Of a stretch of 64,000 nt of DNA, positions 40,127 through 48,848 are shown one piece after another. The position numbers and the translations under genes are program-made. The notes beneath the pieces are model-generated. The model saw only the letters and a program-made list of their open reading frames with translations. It had not been told where the DNA came from and did no database searches. Location of the stretch: positions 114,358 to 178,357 of the forward strand of contig NZ_AVAO01000001.1 of NCBI RefSeq assembly GCF_000495255.1. Direction: 5' to 3'. Source of the stretch: Candidatus Phytoplasma tritici (lineage in GTDB: Bacteria > Bacillota_I > Bacilli_A > Acholeplasmatales > Acholeplasmataceae). Positions within the stretch are counted from its first letter, which is position 1, and the number at the start of each line of letters is the position of its first letter.

Positions 40127-40660
40127 ATTAAAATCAACAAATTTAAAAAAAGTTCCAATTCCGATTTATATAATGAAAATATCCCACAAGGAAAATATCT
40201 CATTATTGATGAAAAAGGCGAACAATTAGGTGTTTTTGACCAAAAGGAAGCTTTAAAATTATCAGAACAAAAAGAAATTGATATTGTGGTGGTAAACGCA
40301 GATGCCTCACCGATGGTAGCGCGACTGATGAACTATCAAAAACATCGTTATAACCAACAAAAAAAACTTCGTGAAGCCAAAAAGAAAACCCAAATTAGTG
40401 TTTTAAAAGAAATTCGCCTCAATCCCACCATTGATAAAAACGATCTAATTACTAAAATTAAACAAGCCCAAAAATTTTTAAAACAAGGCGATAAAGTAAA
40501 AGTTAGTATGCGTTTTCGTGGTCGTATGATTAATAATTTTCAATTAGGAGAAACAGTTTTTAAACAAGTTATGCAAGATTTAAAAAACCTATCTCAAATT
40601 GAGACTCCTTTAAAATTACAAGGCAATCAACTAACAACAGTTCTGTCACCTTTAAAATAA
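40127..40660 (+). CDS. infC: Translation initiation factor IF-3, ATT start
   Basis: The 177-residue product binds the small ribosomal subunit and checks start-codon choice. An ATT at 40127 lies eight bases after a perfect AAGGAGG; no ATG lies in the right place. The upstream in-frame ATG at 39944 would add a leader running through the attenuator. A non-canonical ATT/ATC/ATA start is typical for infC and lets IF-3 limit its own synthesis. The N-domain (NENIPQGKYLIIDEKGEQLGVF) and C-domain (KEIRLNPTIDKNDL, KVSMRFRGR) are complete. It leads the operon infC-rpmI-rplT. Confidence 0.92.
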   Translation: MKINKFKKSSNSDLYNENIPQGKYLIIDEKGEQLGVFDQKEALKLSEQKEIDIVVVNADASPMVARLMNYQKHRYNQQKKLREAKKKTQISVLKEIRLNPTIDKNDLITKIKQAQKFLKQGDKVKVSMRFRGRMINNFQLGETVFKQVMQDLKNLSQIETPLKLQGNQLTTVLSPLK

Positions 40661-40778
40661 CCTTTAATGGTATTCGAATGGCTGAAACATTACCAAAAAA
40701 AACGACTCAACCCTAATTCATAACCCAAAAATATTTTTTTACACCCAATTAAAAATAAACAAAATAAGAAAGGAAATG

Positions 40779-40982
40779 ATGAAAGTGATTAAGAAAAAAT
40801 CCCACAGCGGGCTTAAAAAACGCATTAAAATTACTAAAAAGAAAAAATTATTAAGAGGTCACGCCTACAAAAATCACCTTGCAGCTTCCAAAACTACCAA
40901 ACAAAACCGCCAACTAAGAGGAGTTACTTGTGTTAAACTTTGTGATTACAACAGAATAAAAACTCTCATTAGAGGATTATAG
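40779..40982 (+). CDS. rpmI: Large ribosomal subunit protein bL35
   Basis: The 67-residue basic protein ([48 protein letters not shown]) matches L35 in length and in its [10 protein letters not shown] start and [15 protein letters not shown] middle. Two ATGs are possible; the second, at 40779, is better spaced from AAAGGA. It is followed 14 bases later by rplT. Confidence 0.95.
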   Translation: MKVIKKKSHSGLKKRIKITKKKKLLRGHAYKNHLAASKTTKQNRQLRGVTCVKLCDYNRIKTLIRGL

Positions 40983-40996
40983 AAAGGAAAAATAAT

Positions 40997-41683
40997 ATGG
41001 CGAAAATTAGTTTTACTCCTGCAAGACACCGTCGTCGCAAAAAAGTTTTAAAAATGGCAAAAGGATATTTTGGTTCTAAAAGCACTCTTTACAAAACAGC
41101 TCATGAGCAAGTAATGCGTTCTTTGCAATACGCTTATAGAGACCGCAAACAAAGAAAAAGAGATTTTCGTAAATTATGGATCTCCCGTATTAATGCTGGT
41201 GCTGTTTTATGCGGCATTCAATATTCTCGTTTAATGCACGGACTTGCTTTGGCAAAAGTGGATGTTAATCGTAAAGTATTAGCAGATTTAGCACACTTAC
41301 AACCAGAAACTTTCGCAAAATATGTTCAATTAGCAAAAGAAGCCTTAGTGAAATTTCAACAAACATTAAAACAAAAAGAAGCGCAAGCAACTAAATTACA
41401 AGAAGAACAATCAAATCAACTTGCACAAATCGAAGAAAAAACCTCTCTACAACTTGAAAAAGTTTTATCTAATGAACTTTCTGAGGAAAAATCCGATGAT
41501 GATACTTTGGAAACACAACCACAAACAAACCAAGTTAAAGTAAAAAAACCTTCTTTAGATTTATCTAAAATGCTTCTTGCTGAGTTAAAAAAATTAGCAA
41601 AAGAACACAAAGTTCCTAATTTTAATAAACTTAAAAAAGCCGAAATTGTTACAATTTTAAAAAAAGCTCTTGATAAAAAATAA
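40997..41683 (+). CDS. rplT: Large ribosomal subunit protein bL20 with a C-terminal extension
   Basis: The first 115 or so residues are standard L20 ([60 protein letters not shown]). L20 normally ends near 118; here about 110 residues follow. They form a Gln/Glu/Lys-rich probable coiled coil (120-165), an acidic linker (165-185) and a final segment [39 protein letters not shown] resembling a Rho-N/SAP-type nucleic-acid-binding helix-extended-loop-helix. L20 is an early assembly protein and likely autoregulates this operon. The role of the extension is unknown. Confidence 0.93.
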   Translation: MAKISFTPARHRRRKKVLKMAKGYFGSKSTLYKTAHEQVMRSLQYAYRDRKQRKRDFRKLWISRINAGAVLCGIQYSRLMHGLALAKVDVNRKVLADLAHLQPETFAKYVQLAKEALVKFQQTLKQKEAQATKLQEEQSNQLAQIEEKTSLQLEKVLSNELSEEKSDDDTLETQPQTNQVKVKKPSLDLSKMLLAELKKLAKEHKVPNFNKLKKAEIVTILKKALDKK

Positions 41684-41826
41684 TTTAAAAATTTCAAAAT
41701 ACGTATTTTCATGATTTTTCATTTTTTAATTTTAAACTTGATTTGTATGTTTTTTCATGAATAATTATTTTTTAATTTTGCATTTTTCAATAATTAGAAA
41801 AAATAAAATAGGAGTTATATAATATA

Positions 41827-42456
41827 ATGAATCAAATGAAACAAAAACGTTTACAAGGATTTTACTCTTTATTAATGGCAACTTTTTTCCTTTTGGTAGC
41901 TGGATGTTGTTTTTTTGACCAAACATTCAAACTTGGAAGTCTGAAATTCCAACTAGGATTATTTTTCTTGGGTGTCCTTTTATCGCTATTTACTTATTTA
42001 GTAGTTTTTAAAAAATACAAAGAAACTTTATCTAAGCTTCGTTTTGTCTTTGCTCTAGAAGTTTTTGTCTTTGTTTTTGTCATTGTTACTTCCTTTTTGT
42101 TACCAGGATTAGGTTTGTTAAATATTGATGATTTCAAAACCAAAAACCCTTTAGTTGGCAAACTTTTAACTTTTAACTATTGTTTATCATTGATGTTTGT
42201 TTTTCACGGGTTCATCAATTTAAATATTAATTATTTCAAGAAACAAAATTTTTCATTTTTCATTTTATATCTTTTAATATTTGGGTTTGGTTGTTTCGGA
42301 TTAGGTAGTAATTTATTTGAAAAATTAAAAGATATCATTTTAAAATTATTTGCTTTTTTATCTTTAATGCACAGTATTTATCTTACATTTACAGGAATTA
42401 AACAATTCCAAACCACTAGTTTACGCGCACCCAAAAATGAGAATAAAAATGAGTGA
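41827..42456 (+). CDS. Integral membrane protein of unknown function
   Basis: The 209-residue product has about six membrane helices (near 13-30, 39-60, 73-93, 114-130, 143-160, 170-190) and a charged C-terminal tail. I recognise no family. A purine-rich AGGAG lies 11 bases before the ATG. Its end overlaps the start of the M42 aminopeptidase gene by eight bases, so the two are probably translated together. Confidence 0.7.
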   Translation: MNQMKQKRLQGFYSLLMATFFLLVAGCCFFDQTFKLGSLKFQLGLFFLGVLLSLFTYLVVFKKYKETLSKLRFVFALEVFVFVFVIVTSFLLPGLGLLNIDDFKTKNPLVGKLLTFNYCLSLMFVFHGFINLNINYFKKQNFSFFILYLLIFGFGCFGLGSNLFEKLKDIILKLFAFLSLMHSIYLTFTGIKQFQTTSLRAPKNENKNE

Positions 42457-43507
42457 TTTAGTTTCTTTATTAAAAGATTTAACAATGTTAAATGGTATTC
42501 CAGGTCAAGAAAAAGCAGTTGCTAATTATGTAGTGGACAAAATCCAAAACCAAGTAGACTCTATAGAATATGATAATTTAGGTTCTGTGATTGCTTGTAA
42601 AGGAAAAACAGGTCCTCGCATTATGTTTGCAGGACATTTGGATGAAATAGGCTTAATAGTTAAGCAAATTACTCCAGAAGGTTTTATCAAATTCCAAACT
42701 CTTGGTGGTTGGTTTTCTCAAGTGATGCTTGCTCAAGTGTGGCAAATTCATACTGATAAAGGTATTCTTAAAGCAGTTACTGGTTGCAAACCTCCGCATG
42801 TAATGTCTTTTCAAGAGCGCAATCAAGTTATTAACATTTCTTCTATGTATTTAGATATTGGAGTTGCAAACAAAGAAGAAGCCTTAAAATTAGGTGTTCG
42901 CGTTGGCGATATGGTAACTCCTTATATAGAATTTAGCACACTTGGAAATTCTGATTACCTCCTTGCAAAATCCCTAGATAATCGTGTTGGAGTTGCAATT
43001 GTGATACAAGTTTTACAAAATGTCAATCCTACTAATAATCAATTTTTTGGTGTTTTTACTACCCAAGAAGAAGTAGGACTACGCGGAGCTCAAACCAGCG
43101 CTCACAAAGTACACCCTCAAATTGCTATTGCTGTTGATACTGGTATTGGAAACGATGTTCCAGGGGGCGAAAAAGAAGGGCACACTCTAGGAAAAGGCCC
43201 TCAAGTTTTAGTTTATGATGGGGGCTTAGTCGCTCACAAAGGATTGCGAAATTTTGTCCTTAAAATTGCTGCTGAAAACAATATCCCTGTGCAAGAAATA
43301 AGTGGCAGTGGTGGTAGAACTGATGCTGCAACTATGCATTTAGTGCGCGAAGGAGCGGCTTCCTTATCTTTTGGTGTTCCTGTACGCTACATTCATTCTC
43401 ACACTTCTGTAGTTCACAAACAAGACATTATAAACACTGTAAAACTTTTAACTTTGTTAGTAAATCAATTAGACGAAAAAAAAGTTAACGAAATTTTATT
43501 TCAATAA
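42449..43507 (+). CDS. M42-family aminopeptidase
   Basis: The 352-residue metallo-aminopeptidase (glutamyl aminopeptidase/FrvX/tetrahedral peptidase group) trims peptides in the cytoplasm. Metal and catalytic motifs are all present: AGHLDEIG, SLDNRVGVA, TTQEEVGLRGA, AVDTGIGND and HSHTSV. The ATG at 42449 overlaps the previous gene's stop region; another in-frame ATG at 42437 is possible, and neither has a strong ribosome site, which suggests translational coupling. A hairpin terminator follows. Confidence 0.9.
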   Translation: MSDLVSLLKDLTMLNGIPGQEKAVANYVVDKIQNQVDSIEYDNLGSVIACKGKTGPRIMFAGHLDEIGLIVKQITPEGFIKFQTLGGWFSQVMLAQVWQIHTDKGILKAVTGCKPPHVMSFQERNQVINISSMYLDIGVANKEEALKLGVRVGDMVTPYIEFSTLGNSDYLLAKSLDNRVGVAIVIQVLQNVNPTNNQFFGVFTTQEEVGLRGAQTSAHKVHPQIAIAVDTGIGNDVPGGEKEGHTLGKGPQVLVYDGGLVAHKGLRNFVLKIAAENNIPVQEISGSGGRTDAATMHLVREGAASLSFGVPVRYIHSHTSVVHKQDIINTVKLLTLLVNQLDEKKVNEILFQ

Positions 43508-43540
43508 AAACACTTCTAAAATTAAATAATTTCTCATTAG

Positions 43541-43580
43541 CAAACTAAATTATTTGAATAAAATATTTTAGTTTGTTTCT
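43541..43580 (+). terminator. Terminator after the M42 aminopeptidase gene
   Basis: CAAACTAAA and TTTAGTTTG form a nine-bp stem followed by TTTCTT. Confidence 0.6.
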
Positions 43581-43733
43581 TGTAAATGGACATGGACAAC
43601 TGTTTTATAACTTACAATCAAAATAATTTCATTTTAGAACTTATTTTTTAAAACTCAAACACCCAAACCATAGGTAAATCATTTACTTTTTTTTATTTTG
43701 GCAAATTTAACAATTAAAAAAAGATTTTTTTAG

Positions 43734-43759
43734 TATAATATTATTAAGCAATTATTGCT
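43734..43759 (+). promoter_or_regulatory. -10 box and short hairpin before acpP
   Basis: TATAAT at 43734-43739 is followed by AAGCAATTATTGCTT (43745-43759), a small hairpin with trailing T. The upstream TTAACA at 43707 is 21 bases away, too far for a good -35. Confidence 0.35.
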
Positions 43760-43780
43760 TTTTTGAAGGAGAAATAAAAA

Positions 43781-44011
43781 ATGGTTTTAGAAAAAATTAA
43801 AGCTTTAATTGCCACCCAATTATCTTTAGACACTTCTACAATTACTTTAGACACCCGTTTTAGAGAAGATTTAGGACTTGATTCGCTGGACGCTTTAGAA
43901 CTAGTTATGGAAGTAGAAAAAACATTTCAAATCAACATTAGTGATGCAACTTTACAAAATTTCAAAACTGTTCAAGATATCGTTTTTTACATCACCAAAA
44001 ACACCCCTTAA
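43781..44011 (+). CDS. acpP: Acyl carrier protein
   Basis: The 76-residue acidic protein has the phosphopantetheine site Ser35 in the motif GLDSLDALELVMEVE and the four-helix ACP pattern. AAGGAGAAA precedes the ATG. It stands alone between terminated units, without fatty-acid synthesis genes in view. Phytoplasmas are thought to lack de novo fatty-acid synthesis, so it may carry acyl groups for phospholipid acyltransferases. Confidence 0.94.
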   Translation: MVLEKIKALIATQLSLDTSTITLDTRFREDLGLDSLDALELVMEVEKTFQINISDATLQNFKTVQDIVFYITKNTP

Positions 44012-44119
44012 ACTAACTCATTTTTTCTTTTTCAATCATATTTTAAACAATTAATTAATTTATTCCCACATTATAACACATTATATAAAAGTTAAAACAA
44101 ATATAGAAGGCTTTCAAGT

Positions 44120-46585
44120 ATGACAAAATTAATTTATGATTTTAAAAAAATAGAACATAAATGGCAACTTTATTGGCAACAAAATAAGGTTTTCAAAACT
44201 CAAGATAACTTTTCAAAAAAAAAATTTTATTGTCTTGATATGTTTCCTTATCCTTCTTCTGAAGGGCTTCATGTAGGCCATATTGAAGGTTATACTGCAA
44301 GCGATATTATGAGTAGGTTCAAACGCATGCAAGGTTTTAATATTTTGCATCCTTTTGGTTGGGATTCATTTGGGCTGCCTGCCGAACAATATGCTTTGCA
44401 AACAGGCAAAAACCCCCGCACTTTTACTTATGAAAATATCAATAATTTTAAAAAACAAATCCAAAGTATTGGTAAAAGTGTGGATTGGGACAGAGAACTT
44501 GCCACCTCAGATCCTTATTTTTATTCCTGGACTCAATGGATTTTTAAAAAACTTTACGAAAAAGGACTAGCAGTTCTCAAAAATACAGAAGTAAATTTTT
44601 GCCCTAATTTAGGAACAGTGCTTGCCAATGAAGAAGTAATTTCTAATGAAAAAGGGATGTTTTCTGAAAGAGACAATCATCCAGTTGTTAAAAAAAAGAT
44701 GAAACAATGGGTTTTAAAAATAACTCAATATGCAGACAGACTTTTAGACGACCTTAATTTAGTTAATTGGCCTTTAAATGTTAAAGAAATGCAAGTTAAT
44801 TGGATTGGTAAAAAACAAGGTGCAATCGTCTCCTTCCTAGTTTCTGACCAAAAAATGACTTTAAAAACTTTTACCACTCGCCCTAATACTCTTTTTGGTG
44901 TAACTTTTTTAGTAATAGCGCCTGAACACGAATTAGCCTTACAACTAACCAAACCCGAATACCAACAAGCAGTTAAAAATTATTTGGAATTAACCAAACA
45001 AAAAAAAGACTTAGAAAGAGACATCAACAAAGACAAAACAGGTGTTTTTACAGGTAGTTTTGCAATTAATCCTTGCAACAACACCAAAATTCCTATCTGG
45101 ATTGCTGATTATGTTCTTCCTCATTATGGCACAGGTGCTTTAATGTCTGTTCCTTATCATGATCAAAGAGATTTTGAGTTTGCTCAAAAACATGGTTTAA
45201 AAATGATTCAAGTTATAATTCCCCCTTCTTCTGATTTTGCAAACCCTACCAACAACCAAACTCAACCTCCCTTGACCGAAGCTTATACAGGAGAAGGGAT
45301 TCACATCAATAGTGATTTTTTAAATGGTCTTAATAACGAACAAGCCAAAACTAAAATGTTGCAATTTTTAGAAAAAAATAACCATGGATATCCTCATTAT
45401 ACTTATAAATTACGTGATTGGGTTTTTTCGCGCCAAAGATATTGGGCAGAACCCTTCCCCATTTATTATGATGATTCCAATAATGAAATTTATACTGATA
45501 GCGATGCAAACTTGCCCATAGAACTTCCTTTTTTGGAACAAATCAAACCATCAGGCACAGGTGAATCACCCCTATCTAAAGCCCATTTTTGGCTATATTT
45601 TGAAAAAGATGGCAAAAAATATCGCAGAGATTCTAACACCATGCCACAACTTGCAGGTAGCTCTTGGTACTATATTGGCTATATTTTGAAAAATTATTTG
45701 GGTCTAATCCCGTTAAATACCACTAAAGCAAAAGAACTACTTGACTATTATTTGCCAGTAGACTTATACATTGGAGGTACAGAACACGCTGTTGGTCATT
45801 TGCTTTATTCACGTTTTTGGCATAAGTTTTTATACGATCTGGGTTTAGTTTCTACCAAAGAACCTTTTCAAAAATTAGTTAATCAAGGTATTATTTTGGG
45901 ACATGATCACACTAAAATGTCTAAATCCAAAGGCAACGGAGTAAGTGCTTCTTTAATGCTTTCACGATATGGCGCCGATGTACTGCGAATTTATATCATG
46001 TTTATGGGTCCGTTAGAAGATATTAAAAGTTGGTGTGAAAAAGGTTTCAAAGGAATACAACGTTTTTTAAATAGAGTTTATCAAATGTTTTCTTTTGCAA
46101 TGCCAAATAATTTTGAAACTTCTCTAAACGCTATTTATCATCAAACCATTTTTCAAATAACCCAAGATTATGAAAAATTGAAATTCAATAAAGTTATTAG
46201 TCAATTAATGATTTTTGTCAATCAAGTTTATAAACATCAAAAAATAGGAAAAAAACAAGCACAGACCTTTTTGCAACTATTAAATCCGATTGCTCCTCAC
46301 TTGACAGAAGAAATTAATCAAACAATTTTGAAAAATAACATCCAATTAGTTGCTTTAACTTGGCCTTTGTATGATAAAACCCATTTGGAACAACTGCAAG
46401 TAAAAATTATTGTGCAAGTAAATAGTAAATTAAGAGCTGTTTTAGAACTTCCTTGTGATTTGTCTTCAGAACAAATTAAAACTCTAGCTTTACAAGATTC
46501 AAAAGTTAATAAGTTTTTGTGTCATAAAAACATTAAAAATATGATTTATATTCCCAACAAATTGTTAAATATTATTGTTAATTAA
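44120..46585 (+). CDS. leuS: Leucyl-tRNA synthetase
   Basis: The 821-residue class I synthetase has the HIGH motif HVGH in MFPYPSSEGLHVGHIEGY (about 40-57), the editing domain (TTRPNTLFGVTFLVIAPEH), the leucyl-specific DYYLPVDLYIGGTEHAVGHLLYSRFWHK stretch and KMSKS at about 599-603. The length is normal for a bacterial LeuRS, with a complete C-terminal domain. A weak GAAGG precedes the ATG. A palindromic terminator follows. Confidence 0.96.
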   Translation: MTKLIYDFKKIEHKWQLYWQQNKVFKTQDNFSKKKFYCLDMFPYPSSEGLHVGHIEGYTASDIMSRFKRMQGFNILHPFGWDSFGLPAEQYALQTGKNPRTFTYENINNFKKQIQSIGKSVDWDRELATSDPYFYSWTQWIFKKLYEKGLAVLKNTEVNFCPNLGTVLANEEVISNEKGMFSERDNHPVVKKKMKQWVLKITQYADRLLDDLNLVNWPLNVKEMQVNWIGKKQGAIVSFLVSDQKMTLKTFTTRPNTLFGVTFLVIAPEHELALQLTKPEYQQAVKNYLELTKQKKDLERDINKDKTGVFTGSFAINPCNNTKIPIWIADYVLPHYGTGALMSVPYHDQRDFEFAQKHGLKMIQVIIPPSSDFANPTNNQTQPPLTEAYTGEGIHINSDFLNGLNNEQAKTKMLQFLEKNNHGYPHYTYKLRDWVFSRQRYWAEPFPIYYDDSNNEIYTDSDANLPIELPFLEQIKPSGTGESPLSKAHFWLYFEKDGKKYRRDSNTMPQLAGSSWYYIGYILKNYLGLIPLNTTKAKELLDYYLPVDLYIGGTEHAVGHLLYSRFWHKFLYDLGLVSTKEPFQKLVNQGIILGHDHTKMSKSKGNGVSASLMLSRYGADVLRIYIMFMGPLEDIKSWCEKGFKGIQRFLNRVYQMFSFAMPNNFETSLNAIYHQTIFQITQDYEKLKFNKVISQLMIFVNQVYKHQKIGKKQAQTFLQLLNPIAPHLTEEINQTILKNNIQLVALTWPLYDKTHLEQLQVKIIVQVNSKLRAVLELPCDLSSEQIKTLALQDSKVNKFLCHKNIKNMIYIPNKLLNIIVN

Positions 46586-46621
46586 TCAATATTAATATTA
46601 ATATTAATATTGATTTTTTTT
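46586..46621 (+). terminator. Terminator after leuS
   Basis: ATCAATATTAAT is mirrored by ATTAATATTGAT and runs into eight T. Confidence 0.7.
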
Positions 46622-46741
46622 GGGGATTGTGTATTTTAATCCAAACCACTTTAATTTTAACCTTTAATTTTTAAAATTATTTAAGCACAAACTAATATTA
46701 TTAAGCACTTTCATAAAATTTAAGAAAAAAGGTAAGTTAAC

Positions 46742-47380
46742 ATGAAATTAAATAAAAAAGGACTTTTAATAGTTCTTTCAGGACCTTCAGGAGTTGGCAA
46801 AGCCACTGTGAGAAAAGCTTTGTTTGAAATGACTAATCATAATTTTGTGTATTCTGTTTCTGCTACTACCAGAAAACCGCGACCAGGTGAACAAAACGGT
46901 AAAGATTACCATTTTCTAACTAAAGAAGAATTTGAAAAAAGGATTGAAAACAATTATTTTTTAGAATGGGCTAAATTTATTGATCATTATTATGGCACTC
47001 CTAAAAAGCAAATTCAAGATTTTTTAAAACAAGGAAAAGAAGTGTTTTTAGAAATTGAAGTTGAAGGAGCCACTCATTTAAGAAAAAAGCGTATTCCAAA
47101 CACAGTTTTTATTTTTTTGGTTCCGCCTGAAAAAAAAGATCTCTATGATCGTTTAAAAAAACGTGGCACCGAACAAGAAACAAATATTGCACAACGAATT
47201 ATCAAAGCAAATAACGAGTTTCACTTAGCTCACAAATACGATTATATTGTAGTAAATGATGAAGTATCTAATGCTGCTGACCGTATTATTGCAATTATTA
47301 GAGCAGAACATGCCAAAACGAAACGCAGTATTCGTAATTATTTAAAAATATTGGAGGATAATGGTTATGCAGAACAATAG
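46742..47380 (+). CDS. gmk: Guanylate kinase
   Basis: The 212-residue enzyme phosphorylates GMP to GDP. The P-loop SGPSGVGKATV is at 13-23, with Ala21 where Gly or Ser is common. The GMP-binding segment SATTRKPRPGEQNGKDYHFL and YGTPK follow, and the lid has RLKKRGTE. GAAAAAAGG precedes the ATG. Its 3' end overlaps rpoZ, the usual gmk-rpoZ pairing. Confidence 0.95.
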   Translation: MKLNKKGLLIVLSGPSGVGKATVRKALFEMTNHNFVYSVSATTRKPRPGEQNGKDYHFLTKEEFEKRIENNYFLEWAKFIDHYYGTPKKQIQDFLKQGKEVFLEIEVEGATHLRKKRIPNTVFIFLVPPEKKDLYDRLKKRGTEQETNIAQRIIKANNEFHLAHKYDYIVVNDEVSNAADRIIAIIRAEHAKTKRSIRNYLKILEDNGYAEQ

Positions 47381-47606
47381 TAAACCAAATAAAAAAAAAT
47401 ACAATAAGGAAGGTTTGATCTATCCTTCGATTGATAAATTGTTGGATAAAATTAATTCCAAATACAAATTAGTTCATATTGCAAGCAAAATTGCTCATGT
47501 GATAGAATCTCAAAAAAAAGAATTGCCTGAACTTTTGTGTAATAAAGTAGTTGGTAAAGCTTTGGAAGAAATTATTAATGATAAAGTTAAATTTGTCTTT
47601 AAGTAA
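47367..47606 (+). CDS. rpoZ: RNA polymerase omega subunit
   Basis: The 79-residue product has the omega pattern YPSIDKLLDKINSKYKLVHIASKIAHVI followed by VGKALEEI. Omega stabilises the beta-prime subunit. The second ATG, at 47367, is nine bases from GGAGG and is preferred over 47361. It overlaps the end of gmk by 14 bases. Confidence 0.85.
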   Translation: MQNNSKPNKKKYNKEGLIYPSIDKLLDKINSKYKLVHIASKIAHVIESQKKELPELLCNKVVGKALEEIINDKVKFVFK

Positions 47607-47657
47607 TTAATATTTAGACACTATTTCACAATTGATAAAATAAGTTAAATTACAAAT

Positions 47658-47694
47658 AATATTGTGTAATTTAACTATTTTTTTATAATTGTAA
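47658..47694 (+). terminator. Terminator after rpoZ
   Basis: Around 47643-47676 GTTAAATTAC pairs with GTAATTTAAC and is followed by a run of seven T. Confidence 0.6.
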
Positions 47695-47771
47695 TTTAAC
47701 TTTCCTTTTCTTTTTTTAATCATTTATTTTTTTGAATCACATTTTTTAACTTTGCAAGTGAGGTAAAATCC

Positions 47772-48686
47772 ATGAACAAACCACATTTTAACCACATTTC
47801 AGTTCTCAAAAAGGAAGCCATAGATTTTTTAAAGATCAAGCCCGAAGGTATTTATGTAGATGCCACTTTAGGACAATGTGGGCATACTATAGAAATTACA
47901 AATCTTTTGCAACAAGGGTTTTTATATTCTTTTGACCAAGATGTAGAAGCTTGCATAAATGCCAAAAAAACCTTGTCCCCACATTTGCCAATTGAAATAA
48001 TTCATAGCAATTTTTCGCATTTAAAAGCCCAATTAGCACAACGAAATGTTTTTCAATTAGATGGTATTTTATTTGATTTGGGGCTATCTTCTTGTCAAAT
48101 TGACAATCTCCAAAGAGGATTTAGTTATTTGCATAATACTCCTTTAGATATGAGAATGAATATTAATCAAACAATTACTGCACAATATATTTTAAATAAT
48201 TACTCCTTTGCACAATTAAAAAATATTTTTAAGGTTTATGGTGAAGTTAAAAATGCTTCTTTGGTTGCCTCAGAAATTATTAAACAAAGACCTTTGCATA
48301 CATCTTATGATTTGGTTGACATCACTGATCGATTTTGCAATCGTCAAAAAGGACATAGTGCTAAAAAAATATTTCAAGCATTGCGTATTGAAGTTAATCA
48401 AGAATTAGAATCTTTAAAACAAGCCTTGGAACAAAGTCTTGATTTGTTAAAACCAAATGCCAGGATAGTAGTTATTAGTTTTCATTCGTTAGAAGATCGA
48501 ATTGTTAAACATTTTTTTAAAAAATATAGTACTTTTATTTTACCTAAAAAATTACCTATTACAATTATGCCCCAAACTCCTTTAAGTGTTATTACTAAAA
48601 AAGCCTTTTTGCCAAATGAAGAAGAAATGCAAAATAATTCGCGTAGTATTTCGGCTAAACTGAGGGTAGCTGTAAAAAATGGTTAG
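47772..48686 (+). CDS. rsmH: 16S rRNA (cytosine-1402-N4)-methyltransferase
   Basis: The 304-residue MraW/RsmH enzyme has the start HFNHISVLKKEAIDFL, the SAM-binding motif YVDATLGQCGHT (about 30), FDLGLSSCQID (about 100), and the C-terminal ISFHSLEDRIVKHFF and NNSRSISAKLRVA. In walled bacteria it opens the division/cell-wall cluster; here no ftsL, pbp or mur genes follow, as expected for a wall-less cell. AAGTGAGG precedes the ATG. Confidence 0.95.
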   Translation: MNKPHFNHISVLKKEAIDFLKIKPEGIYVDATLGQCGHTIEITNLLQQGFLYSFDQDVEACINAKKTLSPHLPIEIIHSNFSHLKAQLAQRNVFQLDGILFDLGLSSCQIDNLQRGFSYLHNTPLDMRMNINQTITAQYILNNYSFAQLKNIFKVYGEVKNASLVASEIIKQRPLHTSYDLVDITDRFCNRQKGHSAKKIFQALRIEVNQELESLKQALEQSLDLLKPNARIVVISFHSLEDRIVKHFFKKYSTFILPKKLPITIMPQTPLSVITKKAFLPNEEEMQNNSRSISAKLRVAVKNG

Positions 48687-48848
48687 TTGTCTAAATAAAT
48701 AAAATAGTTAATACATCCCCCTCTAAATATAACCTTTTGCCTCCCAAAATCCCTGTAATTTTGATAAAATATAATATGTGTTATAGCTTTTATTTACACA
48801 TATTTTCAAGTTGTTTGACTTAACCAAAATATTAGATGGAGGTTTTTT

